Shown: positions 1-11,119, counted from the stretch's first letter. The stretch is 64,000 nt of DNA from Aselliscus stoliczkanus (GCA_033961575.1 CM066737.1:103134709-103198708); one strand, 5' to 3'. The notes: a model not told the origin generated them from the sequence alone. Numbers and translations are program-made.

Positions 1-300
1 GCTGCCTTATAAAAAGCGCTGTGAGGTTTTGCATGAAGATCTTCTGCCCATCAATGGATTATATTGCACTTAGGCTGAAATGGGGCTGTAGCAGTTAATT
101 ACTGCCACAATAACGCTGTTTCACAAACCAATCCAAATTTCAGTGGCTTCAAACATCAGTACCCTATTCTCACTTATGTCTCTGTGGGTAGGCTGGGAAT
201 CAAGGCTGAAGACATAGGTTGAGTGTGGGTCTGCCCCACATTCCTCCTCTGCCTTGGATCGGTGGGCTGGCGGGGGTAGGTGCTTGTGGTGATGGCAGAA
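1..300. repeat. Old interspersed repeat fragment
   Basis: Contains the phrases typical of a widespread old mammalian repeat: TCAGTGGCTTCAAACATCA, then a tract about a hot-start CTGGGAATCAAGG and GGTTGAGTGTGGGTCTG. Similar wording recurs at 11826, 14720, 18345 and 62180. I cannot assign it to a named LTR or DNA family by eye. Confidence 0.4.
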
Positions 301-340
301 AGGTAGGAGAACTGTGGAATCTTAAAAACATGTCAGTCCT

Positions 341-450
341 TGGGCCGGCCGAGTGGCGCGGTGGTTAAGCGCTGGCTTGGGAAGCCAGCGGCCCCGGTTC
401 AGTCCCATATATGAGGGCCAGTGACACTGCCCTCAAAAAAAAAACAAAAC
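341..450 (+). repeat. tRNA-derived SINE, short form
   Basis: Begins TGGGCCGGCCGAGTGGCGCG, has an A-box-like GTGGCGCGGTGGTTAAG and a B-box-like GGTTCAGTCCC, ends GACACTGCCCTC followed by an A-rich tail. Flanked by a perfect 17-bp target-site duplication, AAAAACATGTCAGTCCT, at 324-340 and 451-467. This is the reference short copy for the family in this window; the intact duplication says it is young. Confidence 0.9.
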
Positions 451-959
451 AAAAACATGTCAGTCCTCTGCTTGTATCATATCTTGAAACATCCTGTTGG
501 GCAAAGTAGGTCACATGACTCAACATCCATGCAGCTGAGAAATAGACAACTTCCTTGGGATGGGGGGCAGTGAAATTGTTTTTAACAATAACCTAATTAC
601 CATAAAGGCTTTGAGGTGTTTCCTTAGACATTGAGCCGCTGATCTTTGACATCAAGGATAAGGAGACAGTAACTCAGAAATATACACTCTTAGGGTTATT
701 CAGAGCATCCTTGTACAATTTTGCCACTCAAGCCCGTCCGACACTCATGTGCTCCCACATTTCCAAAACACAAATGCATCAAATGGGAACCCATGCATCT
801 GAGCAGAGCATGGCTTTAAGGCATGTAAAGGGGGCATAGACATCTCTCCAAATGCCAGATGGTATGGCTGGGCAGAAAACCACTAACAGTAGTCATCAAA
901 TTAGAGGATGTGGAGATCCCAGGCATCCTAGCCCTCTAGTATCCCCTTAAAATCCCCAG

Positions 960-1106
960 ACAGGGCTGGCCGAGTGGCTCAGTTGGTTAAGAGCTTGCTC
1001 AAGGGTGTGAGCTGAGCTCTGAGCAACAGCTGTTCGAGGCCAGCCCGAGCTGAGTTGCCGTTGAGCTGCCAACAGGTGGCAGGATGGCTCAGCTAAAAAA
1101 AAAAAA
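960..1106 (+). repeat. Second, distinct tRNA-derived SINE
   Basis: Starts ACAGGGCTGGCCGAGTGGCT, with CTCAGTTGGTTAAGAGC as A box and CTGTTCGAGGCC as B box, then a body (GAGTTGCCGTTGAGCTGCC) not seen in the other SINEs, and an A tail. The duplication AAAATCCCCAG is at 949-959 and 1107-1117. Confidence 0.85.
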
Positions 1107-1689
1107 AAAATCCCCAGTCAGCTATGCACACACAGAAATGCATGTACTTTCCTTGAGTTTGTAGTTTCTTTCCTTAGTCTAAATTTAATTGAATACCCTG
1201 GGTTTCACATATATATTCATATATATGCATTTAAATATAGAACTGCATAACTAAAAGAGCTACTGGTGGCACAAAGCCACCCAAATGTCCAGGTTTCTGG
1301 ATTTCACAGAAGCAGGCCCAGGCCTTCGGCTGGTTTCAGCTGCCATGGCCCCAGCAATAATGGATAGCAAGTGCCCTCAGCTGGCGTGCCCCGTACTATT
1401 AGGTACCATCTCTTGTGGGTAAGGCCAGACCCTAATAACAAAAACAAAGGTTTAAAAAGTGGATTGTTTTGTTTTATTATATGGAAAACCTGAGCAGATA
1501 CTTTAAAATTGGCACTTCACCTGAAAATACCCCCAAGGGAGGTTTAAAAAAGAAGGAAAAGAAAAAGTTTGTTCTTGATTTACTCTGGAAAAGTTTTTCT
1601 CTTAGTTTTTATTTACTGGGATTGGAGTTACGCCATCTTGCTCTTTTCAAACTCACCTCTCTGGTTACTAAAGACCATCAGACACAGCC

Positions 1690-1900
1690 CAGTGAAACCC
1701 TGCATAGGACCTTTATTGAGGGCCTACTCTATACCTGTCTCTTTCCCGCATATGACCTCATGTAACCTCCACGCTAGCTCTGTAAGGTGAGTATTGTTAG
1801 CATTGTCATCTATAAACAAGGAAACCAAGGTTTAAGGGAGTTCAAAACTTGGCCCTCAGTCAAATAACTAAAAAGAAGCAGTGCCTGGATTCACAGACAG
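1690..1900 (-). repeat. MIR SINE
   Basis: Reverse-oriented MIR phrases: TATTGAGGGCCTACTCTATA, CTCTGTAAGGTGAGTATTGT, ATAAACAAGGAAACCAAGG. Old and without clear ends. Confidence 0.6.
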
Positions 1901-1971
1901 CTTAGGTTTTTTAAGTTATTATATAGTAAAATTAACATTTTTCCTTCTTGATGTGCAGTTCCATGAATTTT

Positions 1972-2090
1972 GTTTTGCTTTTTTTTTGTTTCTTTTGAGA
2001 GCACTGTCACTGGCCCTTGTATGTGGGTCCCGAACCGGGGCCGCTGGCTTCCCAAGCCAGCTCTTAACCACCGCACCACTCGGCCAGCCC
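1972..2090 (-). repeat. tRNA-derived SINE, short form
   Basis: Reverse copy: T-rich start, GAGCACTGTCACTGGCCC, CCCGAACCGGGGCCGCTGGC, ending CACTCGGCCAGCCC. Duplication CAGTTCCATGAATTTT at 1956-1971 and 2091-2106. Confidence 0.9.
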
Positions 2091-2106
2091 CAGTTCCATG
2101 AATTTT

Positions 2107-2680
2107 AACACATGTATAGATTTGTGTAACCACCAGCACAGTCAGGATACAGGAAAAAATTCATTTATGCCAACTTTTTATATCACACCCTCCTCCACCT
2201 CAGACAACCTCTGCTTTGTTATCCATCACTACCACTGTGGGGTTTTTTTGTTTGTTTGTTTGATACTGTCATAAATGGAATCATACAGTATGGAACCTTT
2301 TGAGGCTGGCTTCTTTCACTGCTAATTCCTTTGAGTTCCATCCAAGTTGCTGCACGTACCACAGTTCATTCCTTTTTATTGCTGAGTGGTATGACATGGG
2401 ATGTATGTAGCACAGTTTGCTTAACCATTCACCCACTGAATGACATATGGATTATTTCCAGTTTTTTGGCTATTACAAAGAAAGCCAAACTATAAACATT
2501 CATGTAAAGGTTTGTATGAACATAAGTCCTCATTTATCAAGGATAAATTCCCAGGAGGGGCACTGGTTGGTCGGTCATATGGCGAGTGTACTTTGAACTT
2601 TATAAGAAATTGCCAACACATTTTGCAGAGTGCTATACCATTCAAAGCCAGTTGTGAGCACTTTGAACCCATGCTGTCCC
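2107..2680 (-). repeat. Old L1 3' UTR, antisense
   Basis: Shows the known antisense L1M 3' wording: AACCACCAGCACAGTCAGGA, ATAAATGGAATCATACAGTA, TTGCTGAGTGGTATGACATG, GTTTTTTGGCTATTACAAAG, and a late block about GGTCATATGGCGAGTG. Interrupted by the SINE just upstream. Confidence 0.7.
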
Positions 2681-3382
2681 CTCTCCAATCTGCTGTCTTT
2701 CCAGGCAACAAAGTGGGTAACACTATCAGGCAAAGCTTCCTTTCTGGGATGTTATTTCCACTTGGGAAGCAAAGTCACAAAGCTTCAACTTGGACTCAAG
2801 TCTAACAAGACCTGAGCCGATTCCTTGACAAGTGAGAGTGAGAATGGGGAATAAAGGGGCAGGCAAGAAAATACCCCTGGAGGGCAGCTGGAAACGTGAC
2901 GGTGCAACCTGGACCACCAACTGGCGAAAATGTGGTGGTTTGGGTTAAGCCTTAAATATTAAGTTAAAGATAAAATACAAAATGCTCTTCCAGTGAAACA
3001 GAAGTGGCTAAGACATGAAGGGAACAGAAACTGTTTGTATTGCAACCGGATCCGCCTCAGTAAACTCACTGCAAAGAACTGTGCCCCTGGGCAAGGCTTG
3101 TAAATCCCTAAGCAAATCTAGGGAAAGTTCTGTGAAATGTACTCTCTTCATAGCTCACCAGGAAGCTTCTGAATTTTCCCAGTATACAAATTCTATTCAT
3201 CCCATCCCCTCATTAGTAAACTTCCTGAAGCCTTATTGCCAACACTGCTTGACAAAAGAGCATCAATGGTTTTTAAAAGGCTTGGAAAACATAGTGTTAG
3301 ACCCACAGTTCTTAAGAGGTGGGACCCTTGAGGGGTTTTGCAAAGCTGGTCTCCTTTCCCATATCTAGAACAGGAAGGTTCT

Positions 3383-3831
3383 TTTTTTTTAAAGATTTTA
3401 TTGGGGAATTGGGGGAGGGGAACAGCGCTGGGGAATCGGGGAAGGGGAACAGACAAGTTGCTGTCCTTTTGTTTTTCAGTCTAGTTGTGGAGGACGTTGC
3501 TTCACTGGCCCATGTTGGTATCGTCATTGTGCTCTTCCCGGATGAGGCAGATGGGTCGCCGGCCTCTGGGTGGTCGCTCACCGCGGCTATTGGCAGCTCA
3601 CACTGGCTGCCGGCCGCTCACGCTGGCTGCCGGCCACTCACTGTAGCCTATGGCAGCCCACTGCAGCAGGGGCTGCAGCCTACACTGTTGCCAGGGCTCG
3701 CACAGCCCAGCTCCAGGTGGAGCTGTTGTTAGCTGTAGAGGGCAGTGTCACTGGCCCTCATATGTGGGATCCGAACCAGGGCCGCTGGCATCCCAAACCA
3801 GCTCTTAACCACTGTGCCACTCAGCTGGCCC
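3383..3831 (-). repeat. Long composite retroposon (SINE head, GC-rich block, Ves-like 3' part)
   Basis: Read on its sense strand it starts with the same tRNA-like head as the short SINEs (CCGAGTGG... GCCCTC), continues with TACAGCTAACAACAGCTCCA, then GC-rich near-repeats of GGCAGCCAGCGTGAGC type, then a Ves-like segment (CATGGGCCAGTGAAG, CCTCCACAACTAGACTGAAA) and ends CCCCAATAAAATCTTT plus A tail. The target duplication is approximately AAGGTTCTTTTTTTT. See the finding on the SVA-like composite. Confidence 0.85.
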
Positions 3832-3839
3832 AAAGGTTC

Positions 3840-4160
3840 TTTTTTTTAAAATAATTGTTTTATTTTTCAATTACAGTTGACATATAATATTATATGAGTT
3901 TCAAGTGTACAACATACTGATGAGACATAATTTACAAAGTGATTTCCCCAATCTGACACCATACATAGTTATTACGTATTATTGACTGTATTCCCTATAC
4001 TGTACTCTACAACCCCATGACTATTTTGTAACGACCAGTTTGTACTTCTCAATCTCTTCCCCCTTTTCACCCTGCCCCTCCCACCTGGCAGCCATCAAAA
4101 TGTTCTCGTATCTCTGAGTCTATTTCTGTTTTGTTTGTATGTTTGTTTTTAGAACAGGAG
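3840..4160 (-). repeat. L1 3' end, antisense
   Basis: TTATTTTTCAATTACAGTTG, GTTTCAAGTGTACAACATAC, ACTGTATTCCCTATACTGTA and TCTCTGAGTCTATTTCTG are standard L1 3' UTR phrases of laurasiatherian genomes. Interrupted 5' by the composite element. Confidence 0.75.
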
Positions 4161-4804
4161 GGTTTTAATAGCAAGGGACTGGAAAGGCCCAAGAAAAGCT
4201 TAGAGCCAAGATCAGAACCCAATTATGTGCTCCAAGCCATGCTCCTTCCACTTGGCATCCATGTTTCTGTTCTCATTTACATTGCCTTTCAAAAATGGGC
4301 TGCCTGGTAAAAGGATTCTAATTTACACTTCCCTGTTGAATTCCAGTAGGTTAAAGCTGTGCCCATTATTTTTAATTCTGTGTTTGAGAAATGGGTTGTT
4401 TTGGCTTCTCAGGAATTTGAGCAGCATTTTATTCTGTCATCTAGGATGGTCTGTCATGACACAGCTGACCTCGTGTTATTTAGCCTGGAGGACAATATTG
4501 ATGGTCAATCTTGGAAAAGTCATACAGGTTGGAAACTGGTCCACAAACAGTTGATCAGATGACTTAAGTTAAAAAAAAATGCTTGGAAAGTCCAGTTCAG
4601 CAATATACTCATGCAAATATTTTGAATCCAAGATACAATTCAAAGGGGTTCAAAGAATAAGACTATTTCTTAGCATGCATCTACCATTTAGTTCCTACTG
4701 AGTGGACTTGTATATAGCTCACACACTCACCCAGGTCTTTGAACTGAAACCAGCATGCACCCTTCCCCAAATTAGCGGTTCTTATTAAAATTACTTGGGA
4801 AGAT

Positions 4805-4978
4805 TTTTTAAGTTCCTTTTTGGGAAACAGTGTGTTTTCCAAGACCCATCAGCTCCAAGTCAAGTAGTTATTTCAATCTAGTTGTGGAGGGCACAGCTCA
4901 CTGGCCCATGTGGGAATCAAACTGACAACCTTGGTGTTATGAGCACTGCACTCTGACTGAGCTAACCAGCCACCCCTA
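4805..4978 (-). repeat. Ves-like bat SINE
   Basis: Sense strand: GGTGGCTGGTTAGCTCAGTC, then GTTTGATTCCCACATGGGCC as B box, CCTCCACAACTAGATTGAAA, and the tail block ACTTGACTTGGAGCTGATGG. This is the general plan of Ves-type SINEs of bats as I know it. Diverged, with no clear duplication, so older than the short SINEs. Confidence 0.75.
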
Positions 4979-4982
4979 AGTA

Positions 4983-5095
4983 CCGTTTTATTTTGAAGTA
5001 ATTTTAGATTTACAGAAAAGTTGCAATGATAGTATAGAGAATTTCTGTATATCTCTCACCCAGCTTCCCCTAAGACTAACAAACACTTGGGAAGT
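4983..5095 (-). repeat. L1 3' UTR fragment
   Basis: Phrases GAAGTAATTTTAGATTTACA and CTCTCACCCAGCTTCCCC are those of old L1 3' UTR. Same kind of block as at 63230. Confidence 0.55.
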
Positions 5096-5370
5096 TTAAA
5101 AAAAATATCCTTGGCAAAGCTACAGCCCAGACCCATAAAAAGAATATCTGAGGATGGGATCCAAGTATCAGTGTTTCCCTGAAGCTTCTTCCCAGGTAGG
5201 TTCAAGATGAAGCCAACATTGAGAATCTCTGCTACAAGCCCTTACGTCTCAAAGTTTGGTCACCCATCCAAGATCATGGCCATCACCCGGGAGCTTGTTA
5301 GAAAGGCATTCTAGATATCACCCAAAACCTGCATCAGAATCTGCATTTTAATAAGATCACCAGATAATTA
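5095..5370. repeat. MER20-like DNA transposon fragments
   Basis: Two adjacent pieces read like MER20 (hAT): TATCAGTGTTTCCCTGAAGC with GAGAATCTCTGCTAC, and CCGGGAGCTTGTTAGAAAGG with GCATCAGAATCTGCATTTTA. Old and partial. Confidence 0.5.
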
Positions 5371-5740
5371 GGATTCATGTTCATTTTTGGTATTAGTTTC
5401 AGGTGTACAAAACAATGTAATAGTTTTGAGAAGCACTAATCTATGCAAAAGATTAAACAGATCAGACAAACCTGGGCCCAGTCACTGTTGGTCAAATGCA
5501 TGTGTGTATGTATTATTCATAAATTCTTTCATCAGATATTTATTGTTTATTATGTGAAAATATGAACCAGATACGTATTATACCTGTATTCACAGAGACC
5601 ACAGCCTAGTAAGGAGAACATAATATGTTCATAAATAATATAGTCTAACTTAGGGACATCGCAAAATACTTGATGGAAGAAGTGACACTTGGTTTGCACC
5701 TAGAAGGAGGATGCCTGGAGTAAGGCACTTAAAAGATAAG
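5370..5740. repeat. L2-like fragment
   Basis: TCATCAGATATTTATTGTTT, GAGACCACAGCCTAGTAAGG and GAGGATGCCTGGAGTAAGG resemble L2 3' end wording. Weak call. The short SINE at 5741 sits in it, and similar text resumes at 5930. Confidence 0.4.
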
Positions 5741-5846
5741 CGGGGGACCAGCCGAGTGGTGCAGTGGTTAAGCGCTGGCTTGGGAGGCCAGCGGCCCCGG
5801 TTCGGGTCCCACATATGAGGGCCAGTGACACTGCCCTCAAAAGAAA
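5741..5846 (+). repeat. tRNA-derived SINE, short form
   Basis: GGGACCAGCCGAGTGGTGCA through B box GGTTCGGGTCCC to GCCCTC and an A tail. Duplication AAAAGATAAG at 5731-5740 and 5847-5856. Confidence 0.9.
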
Positions 5847-5929
5847 AAAAGATAAGTGACGTAGTTTGAACGAATCGATAATCTCAGGATTAAATTTTCT
5901 ATAACATTTGATGAAACAATTTGCTTATT

Positions 5930-6275
5930 CATATATGTAATGCACATTTATTTGGCTCTTTCTATTGCCATGTGAATAAGATATATCATTACCGCCCCAG
6001 GGACCCTTACAGCCCAGTGGGGAAGACAAACCCTAAGCAAGTAATGACATAAATCATTCATTAGTGTCAGTGATGGTAAGGAGAAGGGTGGGGTGCTAGG
6101 AATTCATGCAATACTGGGACCAGAGCGGCGCAGGATGGGAGTGGTGGGACTGGTTTCCCTAAGAAGGTAACACCTGGCTGACAAAGGTTTGGCTAGCATA
6201 GGGTAGAGAGCATTCCAAGAAGAGGGAACAGCATGGACTACGGCCAAAGCAAGAAGACATGAACAAAACAGCAAA
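5930..6275. repeat. L2-like fragment
   Basis: CCCTTACAGCCCAGTGGGGA, GCATTCCAAGAAGAGGGAAC and GGCCAAAGCAAGAAGACATG match the order of L2 3' phrases as I know them. Continuation of the piece cut by the SINE at 5741. Confidence 0.45.
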
Positions 6276-6384
6276 CCAATTAAATGGATGTCCAGTAATC
6301 TTCTGTTGTTCAACACTCCAATGTTTTCCATTGCCTCCAGAATTGGATACAAGTAACCTGGCCTTCAAGCTTCCAATCCTTCCT

Positions 6385-7260
6385 CTTTTATGTTTTAAAC
6401 AACTGTATTGATATACAATTTACATACTATAAATTTACCCATTCACATGTTTTAAGTAATTCAGTGATTTTAGTGAACTTACTGGTCATGCAGCCATCAT
6501 CCATATAAAATCCCTTGTGCACTTTTACAATGAACCCTCATTCCCACTCCCAGCCAGCCAATAATCAATTTTGTGTCTCTTGGGTAATACCTAGGAATGG
6601 AATTGGTTGGTCATATGCTAAATTTGTGTTTAACTTTTTTTATTTAAATACACTTGGTATACAATCTTACATTGGCTACAAAGGTGTACAATATAGTGCT
6701 TTGATGAACAATATTATATGTCAACTATAATTTAACACATATAGTCATGGGATGTGGAATATAGTGTAGGGATGGAGTCAATGGAATTGTAATAGATATG
6801 TATGATATTGGGTGTGGGAGGGCAGGGGAGTGGGGGAGTCACTTTGTAAGAGGTGAAAAAAAAACTATTGCATTGTTTTGTACATCTGTAACTAATAATA
6901 ATAAAATTAAATTAAAAAATATATATAGTGCTTTGACATCTTAGACCTTATAATGTGGTCACCCCACTAATTCTAGTCATCACCTGTCACCGTGTGGACT
7001 TATCACAATGTTATTGACTGTATTCCCCTTCCTCTTTTCAACTATTCCCCCCACTCCCCTTCTTGGAACCATCCCTTTGGTCTCTGTTTCTATGAGTCTG
7101 TTTTTGTTTTGTTTCTCTTTAATTCTTCAAAGAATTGCTGAACTCTTTTCCAAAGTGACAGCATCATTTTACAATCCCTTCAGCAACCTGAGTGTTCCCA
7201 TTGCTCCATATCACTGACACTTGGTATTGTTAGTCTTTTTTACTAGACTCATCTTAGTTG
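6385..7260 (-). repeat. Old L1 3' UTR, antisense, with a younger L1 tail nested in it
   Basis: The outer element reads AACTGTATTGATATACAATT ... GGAATTGGTTGGTCATATGC, then resumes after the insert as TCTTCAAAGAATTGCTGAAC ... CAGCAACCTGAGTGTTCC. The text before and after the insert follows the usual L1M order. Confidence 0.65.
6706..6920 (+). repeat. Truncated young L1 3' end
   Basis: Contains TAGTCATGGGATGTGGAATA, AATTGTAATAGATATGTATG, GTCACTTTGTAAGAGG and TTGTACATCTGTAACTAATA, then an A-rich tail. Flanked by ATATAGTGCTTTGATG (ending 6705) and ATATAGTGCTTTGACAT after the tail, a slightly diverged target duplication. Confidence 0.75.
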
Positions 7261-7729
7261 ATGTGTCTGCTCACTGCATCAACCTCTCTTGCTAATTTTG
7301 CATGCCAGTCCCTCCACTCTTAAACCTGCTCCATGCCCAACCAAAGTGAACCTCCTACTCTTTTCTTCAGTAGGGCTCCCTGATATCCCCGAATCATGCC
7401 TTTGTTCACTCTTTGAATGTGTTACTTGACTAGATATATGGGGGACAGGGAGACGAGACGGAAAGTTAGAGTTCAAATTAGTAGGATGCAGAAGGCCTTT
7501 GATATCCTCACAACATGGACACTTGGAAATCCCTCCTACAAACCCAACCATGATACTTTACAGACATCTTGCCTGCCATCTTAGTCACACTTGGCCTTAG
7601 TCACACTTGGCCTAAGCCTGAGCTATGGAGATACTCATGCTCCCTCAGGGGAGAATGCCATATGATCTTAGAAATGAACAGAGGGAGAAATGGCTACCAT
7701 TTATATTATACCACAGAAAGCAGTATATA

Positions 7730-7856
7730 CCAGGGGTGCCAAAAAATGTATACACATGACTTGTAGTCACCTTTTGTTATCGGTATATATTGAGTATTAC
7801 AATTTTAACACAGTTTTTTCTTTCTTAAAATCTGTATACATTTTTGTCACCCTCTG
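7730..7856. mobile_element. Mariner-type non-autonomous element, about 127 bp
   Basis: Ends are CCAGGGGTGCCAAAAAATG and, on the reverse strand, CAGAGGGTGACAAAAATG, both followed by TATACA. TA dinucleotides border both sides (7728-7729 and 7857-7858), as expected for Tc1/mariner. Internal text is shared, in reverse orientation, with the element at 41091. Confidence 0.75.
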
Positions 7857-7859
7857 TAT

Positions 7860-9300
7860 TTAAAATAATGGTAAAATCTTGTTCCAAAGACTTTAAACCT
7901 CACAATTTAGCAACTGGCCTATGGTAGCCAGGACATCAGAGAATGATTTATTATTTAGAAGTGAAATCACTAGAAATCTTGGATTAATCACTAAAAAAAG
8001 ATGCTGCTGTAATAAAAAGCAGAGATCTGGTAATCCTGTTTCATTTCCTTCCTCTTGCTGACTGCTTTTTAATTATTTTAGTTTTGGTTAACACTTCCAT
8101 TAGAAAATAGGAAGAAATATGAGCAACTTATTTGGCAACATTTTGGTAGTTAAAGCCAATGGTTTCAGTATGAGTTTAGGACTATATTTATACTTTTTAA
8201 TTATAATTTTGTCTTGTGCAAGCAGATAACATAAAGTTAATTATACAAAAAACCAGTACACAAAGTTTATTGGAAACAAACCAGCATTCTCAACCCTTTG
8301 TAAACATATGTCCCCAACGAATTAGTTGTCAGTTTTCTGCTTATGTGGAATTGTTAGTACTTCCACTTGTAATAGCAAAATGACTGTCAGCAACTTATCA
8401 GTTATTTCAAGCTATGTTTTAAATTATGAGGCTTAAAGTATGCTTAAATAACACTGAGTAAACACTGTGTTTTTGTGATGAGGTAAATCACATGAGCCAT
8501 TCAATGACCTTTAATTCAATCCAGAGAGTTGACGTTTTCTCCTGAGTTCTCACAGTTGGATAGTTTAAAAATATTTCTGAGATTGAACTGAAATCCATAA
8601 AACCAGGAAGCCATACATCAGTCTGTATTTATGGATGGTATTGAATGAAATTAGTCTCCATAAATGAAAATGCTTTCAATGTAGGATCATTTCTAAAACA
8701 TTTAAAAAGCTATTTCATTGGTTTCATTTTTATATGGAAACAGTGTTGTAACACAATTTTATTTTGAAAAAAATTGAATTGAATATGCAGTAGTTATACT
8801 GTTCAACTAGAAGAAGCAATGCATAATCAGGAAAAGAGAGGCTATTGACAAATGAGCCTAATGGAGAATGATTGAATTTCAGAGTTGATAGAGACATTAG
8901 CAATTATTCAGTTTCATCCTCAGAATGTTTTAGATGGTTAAAAAGCTGTGGCACACTGCTTAAATTCGATGCCTATTCTACAAACCCTATCTGTGCTCAT
9001 CCACCTTCCTTCTCCCCTCACTCCCAGAAAATTGCCTTGATTCAAACTTCACAGATAAGTGGGAAATCATAGGTTCCAAGCAGTCCTGCATCTACAAGCC
9101 CATGTCATTCTCTATGAGCCTCCTGTTAGAGGGTGACCCTCTCATCCAGTCACCCTGTGTCCACTTATGTCTGGAACTTATATTAAACCAATGCTTCTAG
9201 GTCTGTGCTTCACCTCTCCTGCATATGCATTCAGGTTTTTTCCTCTCTGCTGGCTCTTTCCCTCAGCTCATAAACACATTCAAGGTTCTCCCACCTTTAT
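7860..9300. other. AT-rich, apparently unique sequence
   Basis: No repeat, exon or RNA gene recognised. AT-rich with scattered short open frames of no merit. Confidence 0.5.
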
Positions 9301-9301
9301 T

Positions 9302-9303
<2 letters not shown>

Positions 9304-9351
<48 letters not shown>
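9304..9351. repeat. (CA)n microsatellite
   Basis: About 24 uninterrupted CA units. Confidence 0.97.
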
Positions 9352-9356
<5 letters not shown>

Positions 9357-9517
9357 TCTGAATTTCCAAGCACAATGACCTTCTAAATTCATGCTTTGAG
9401 ATCTTTTGTAGTCCATAGCAATGATAGATACAATATAAAATTGATTAAGTGATGGTAAATATCTGCAGAAGGGAAACATTTGCAGAAATGGTGCCAAAAA
9501 CACAAAGCTGAAAAAAA

Positions 9518-9590
9518 TCAACACATTGTACACCTTAAACTTACACCATGTTATATGTCGACATCTCAATAAAAGTCAATTTTAGAAAAA
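9518..9590 (+). repeat. L1 3' tail
   Basis: ACATTGTACACCTTAAACTT, ATGTTATATGTCGACATCTC, AATAAAAGTC: the end of an L1 3' UTR. Confidence 0.6.
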
Positions 9591-9898
9591 CATGAAGCAG
9601 AAGCTGCAGAACTGACGGACTCTGAGTCTGAAAGGTAGACGCCACCAAGAATTCGGCTTCAGTGGGTCATGGGCTCCATGAGTGTCCTACATCGGATCCA
9701 TGAAAGAGGACAGAAGATTTACTGCTCATTGCCGCTGTGTCTTCTAAGAAAATGCTTCACCAGGGGCAAAGGAGGACACTTTCTTGCAACCAGGAATTGA
9801 GCTGAAGTGATCCCCGAGTCATAAATATGCAACAGGATTCTGGATTCAGAGCATGCAAGTCAGGGGGTATAACCACAGGACTTTTATTTATTTATTTA

Positions 9899-10322
9899 TT
9901 TTTTTAAAAAAGATTTTTATTGGGGAATCGGGGAAGGGGAACAGACAAGTTGCTGTCCTTTTGTTCTTCAGTTTAGTTGCGGAGGAAGTTGCTTCACTGG
10001 CCCATGTTGGTATCGTCATTGTGCTCTTCCTGGATGAGGCAGATCGGTCGCTGGCCTCTGGCTGTCGCTCACCGCGGCTATTGGCAGTTCACGCTGGCTG
10101 CCAGCCGCTCACGCTGGCTGCGGGCCACTCACTGTAGCCTATGGCAGCCCACTGCAGCAGGGGCTGCAGCTTACACCATCGCAGGGGCTCGCACAGCCCA
10201 GCTCCAGGTGGAGCTGTTGTTAGCTGTAGAGGGCGGTGTCACTGGCCCTCATATGTGGGATCCGAACCGGGGCCGCTGGCGTCCCAAGCCAGCTCTTAAC
10301 CAATGCGCCACTCGGCCGGCCC
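9899..10322 (-). repeat. Long composite retroposon
   Basis: Same plan as 3383-3831: on the + strand a T-rich start with ATTGGGGAATCGGGGAAGGG, then AGTTTAGTTGCGGAGGAAGT, the GC-rich block with CACGCTGGCTG repeats, and the tRNA-like head ending CACTCGGCCGGCCC. Flanks are related (CCACAGGACTTTTATTT and TCACAGAACTTTTAAAT), a decayed duplication. Confidence 0.85.
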
Positions 10323-10329
10323 ATCACAG

Positions 10330-11000
10330 AACTTTTAAATGATGAAAGAATAGTGAAAAAAACAAATGAATCTCCCAATGAAAATGAAACAAACAAAATT
10401 TCAAAGCACACAGAGGTGATTATTACTAAGAAAGACAGCCGACAAAATGAATAATCAGGATATAAATCATATATGTGAAGTTAAAATATGAAACAGTACT
10501 TCAAATAAGTGTTTAGGACCCTCAAAGAGATAAAGGACTAATATTCATAAAATAAAATGACAAATTAGGTAAGATGTACAGAAATGAAACAAAAAGCAGA
10601 TAGGAAAGGGAATGAAGTAGAAATCTTTGAAATTAGGAACATAGTGATTGAAATTAAAAACTTAACAAAATAAACTCGAGACTCATGCAATTGGAGAACT
10701 GCTGATTAGGGAGATGGACCAATTAATTTACCTATAACATATTAAAGATAAATGAAGGCAGAAAAAAATAGATAATTATGAAAGCACATTTAAGAGATGT
10801 GTAAGATCATTAAAAGGCTCCAATATATGCCTGATAAGTATTTCAAAAAAGAGAATAGAGACAATATAAAACATGGAATAATGAAAAATATGATGACTAA
10901 GAAAAGTGAAATTTGAAAAAGATGGGCTGCCTCAACTTAAAACTGCTGTGAAGGTCTCTGTTAACTTCTCAACTCTGCCATTGTAGAATGAAGCAGCAAT
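10330..11000. repeat. A-rich, degenerate L1-like sequence
   Basis: Strongly A-rich on the + strand with L1 ORF1-like flavour (AAAGAGATAAAGGACTAA, GAAACAAAAAGCAGATAGG, AAATCTTTGAAATTAGGAAC) but full of stops. Weak call. Confidence 0.35.
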
Positions 11001-11112
11001 CGATACTATGTAAATGAATGGGACATGGCTGTGTTCCAATATAACTTTATTTATAAAAACAGTCAGGGAGCAGGGTGAATAAAGCCAGGGGCTGTAGTTT
11101 GACAAACTCTCA
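11000..11112. repeat. Old hAT-type element end
   Basis: CTCTGCCATTGTAGAATGAA, GCTGTGTTCCAATATAACTT, TTATTTATAAAAACAG and GGCTGTAGTTTGACAAAC match a common old DNA-transposon consensus. A related left end is at 36690. Confidence 0.55.
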
Positions 11113-11119
11113 TCTAGAG

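Noticed and set aside
341..450. tRNA gene call for the SINE heads with A and B boxes
   Set aside because: The heads do not form a full cloverleaf, end in GCCCTC plus an A tail, are flanked by target duplications and occur many times. They are SINEs, not tRNA genes.
3319..3854. Open frames of 94-137 codons over 3319-3854, and similar ones at 9853-10342, 57603-58232 and 58554-59089
   Set aside because: They recur with every copy of the composite retroposon and differ by frameshifts; no evidence of coding.
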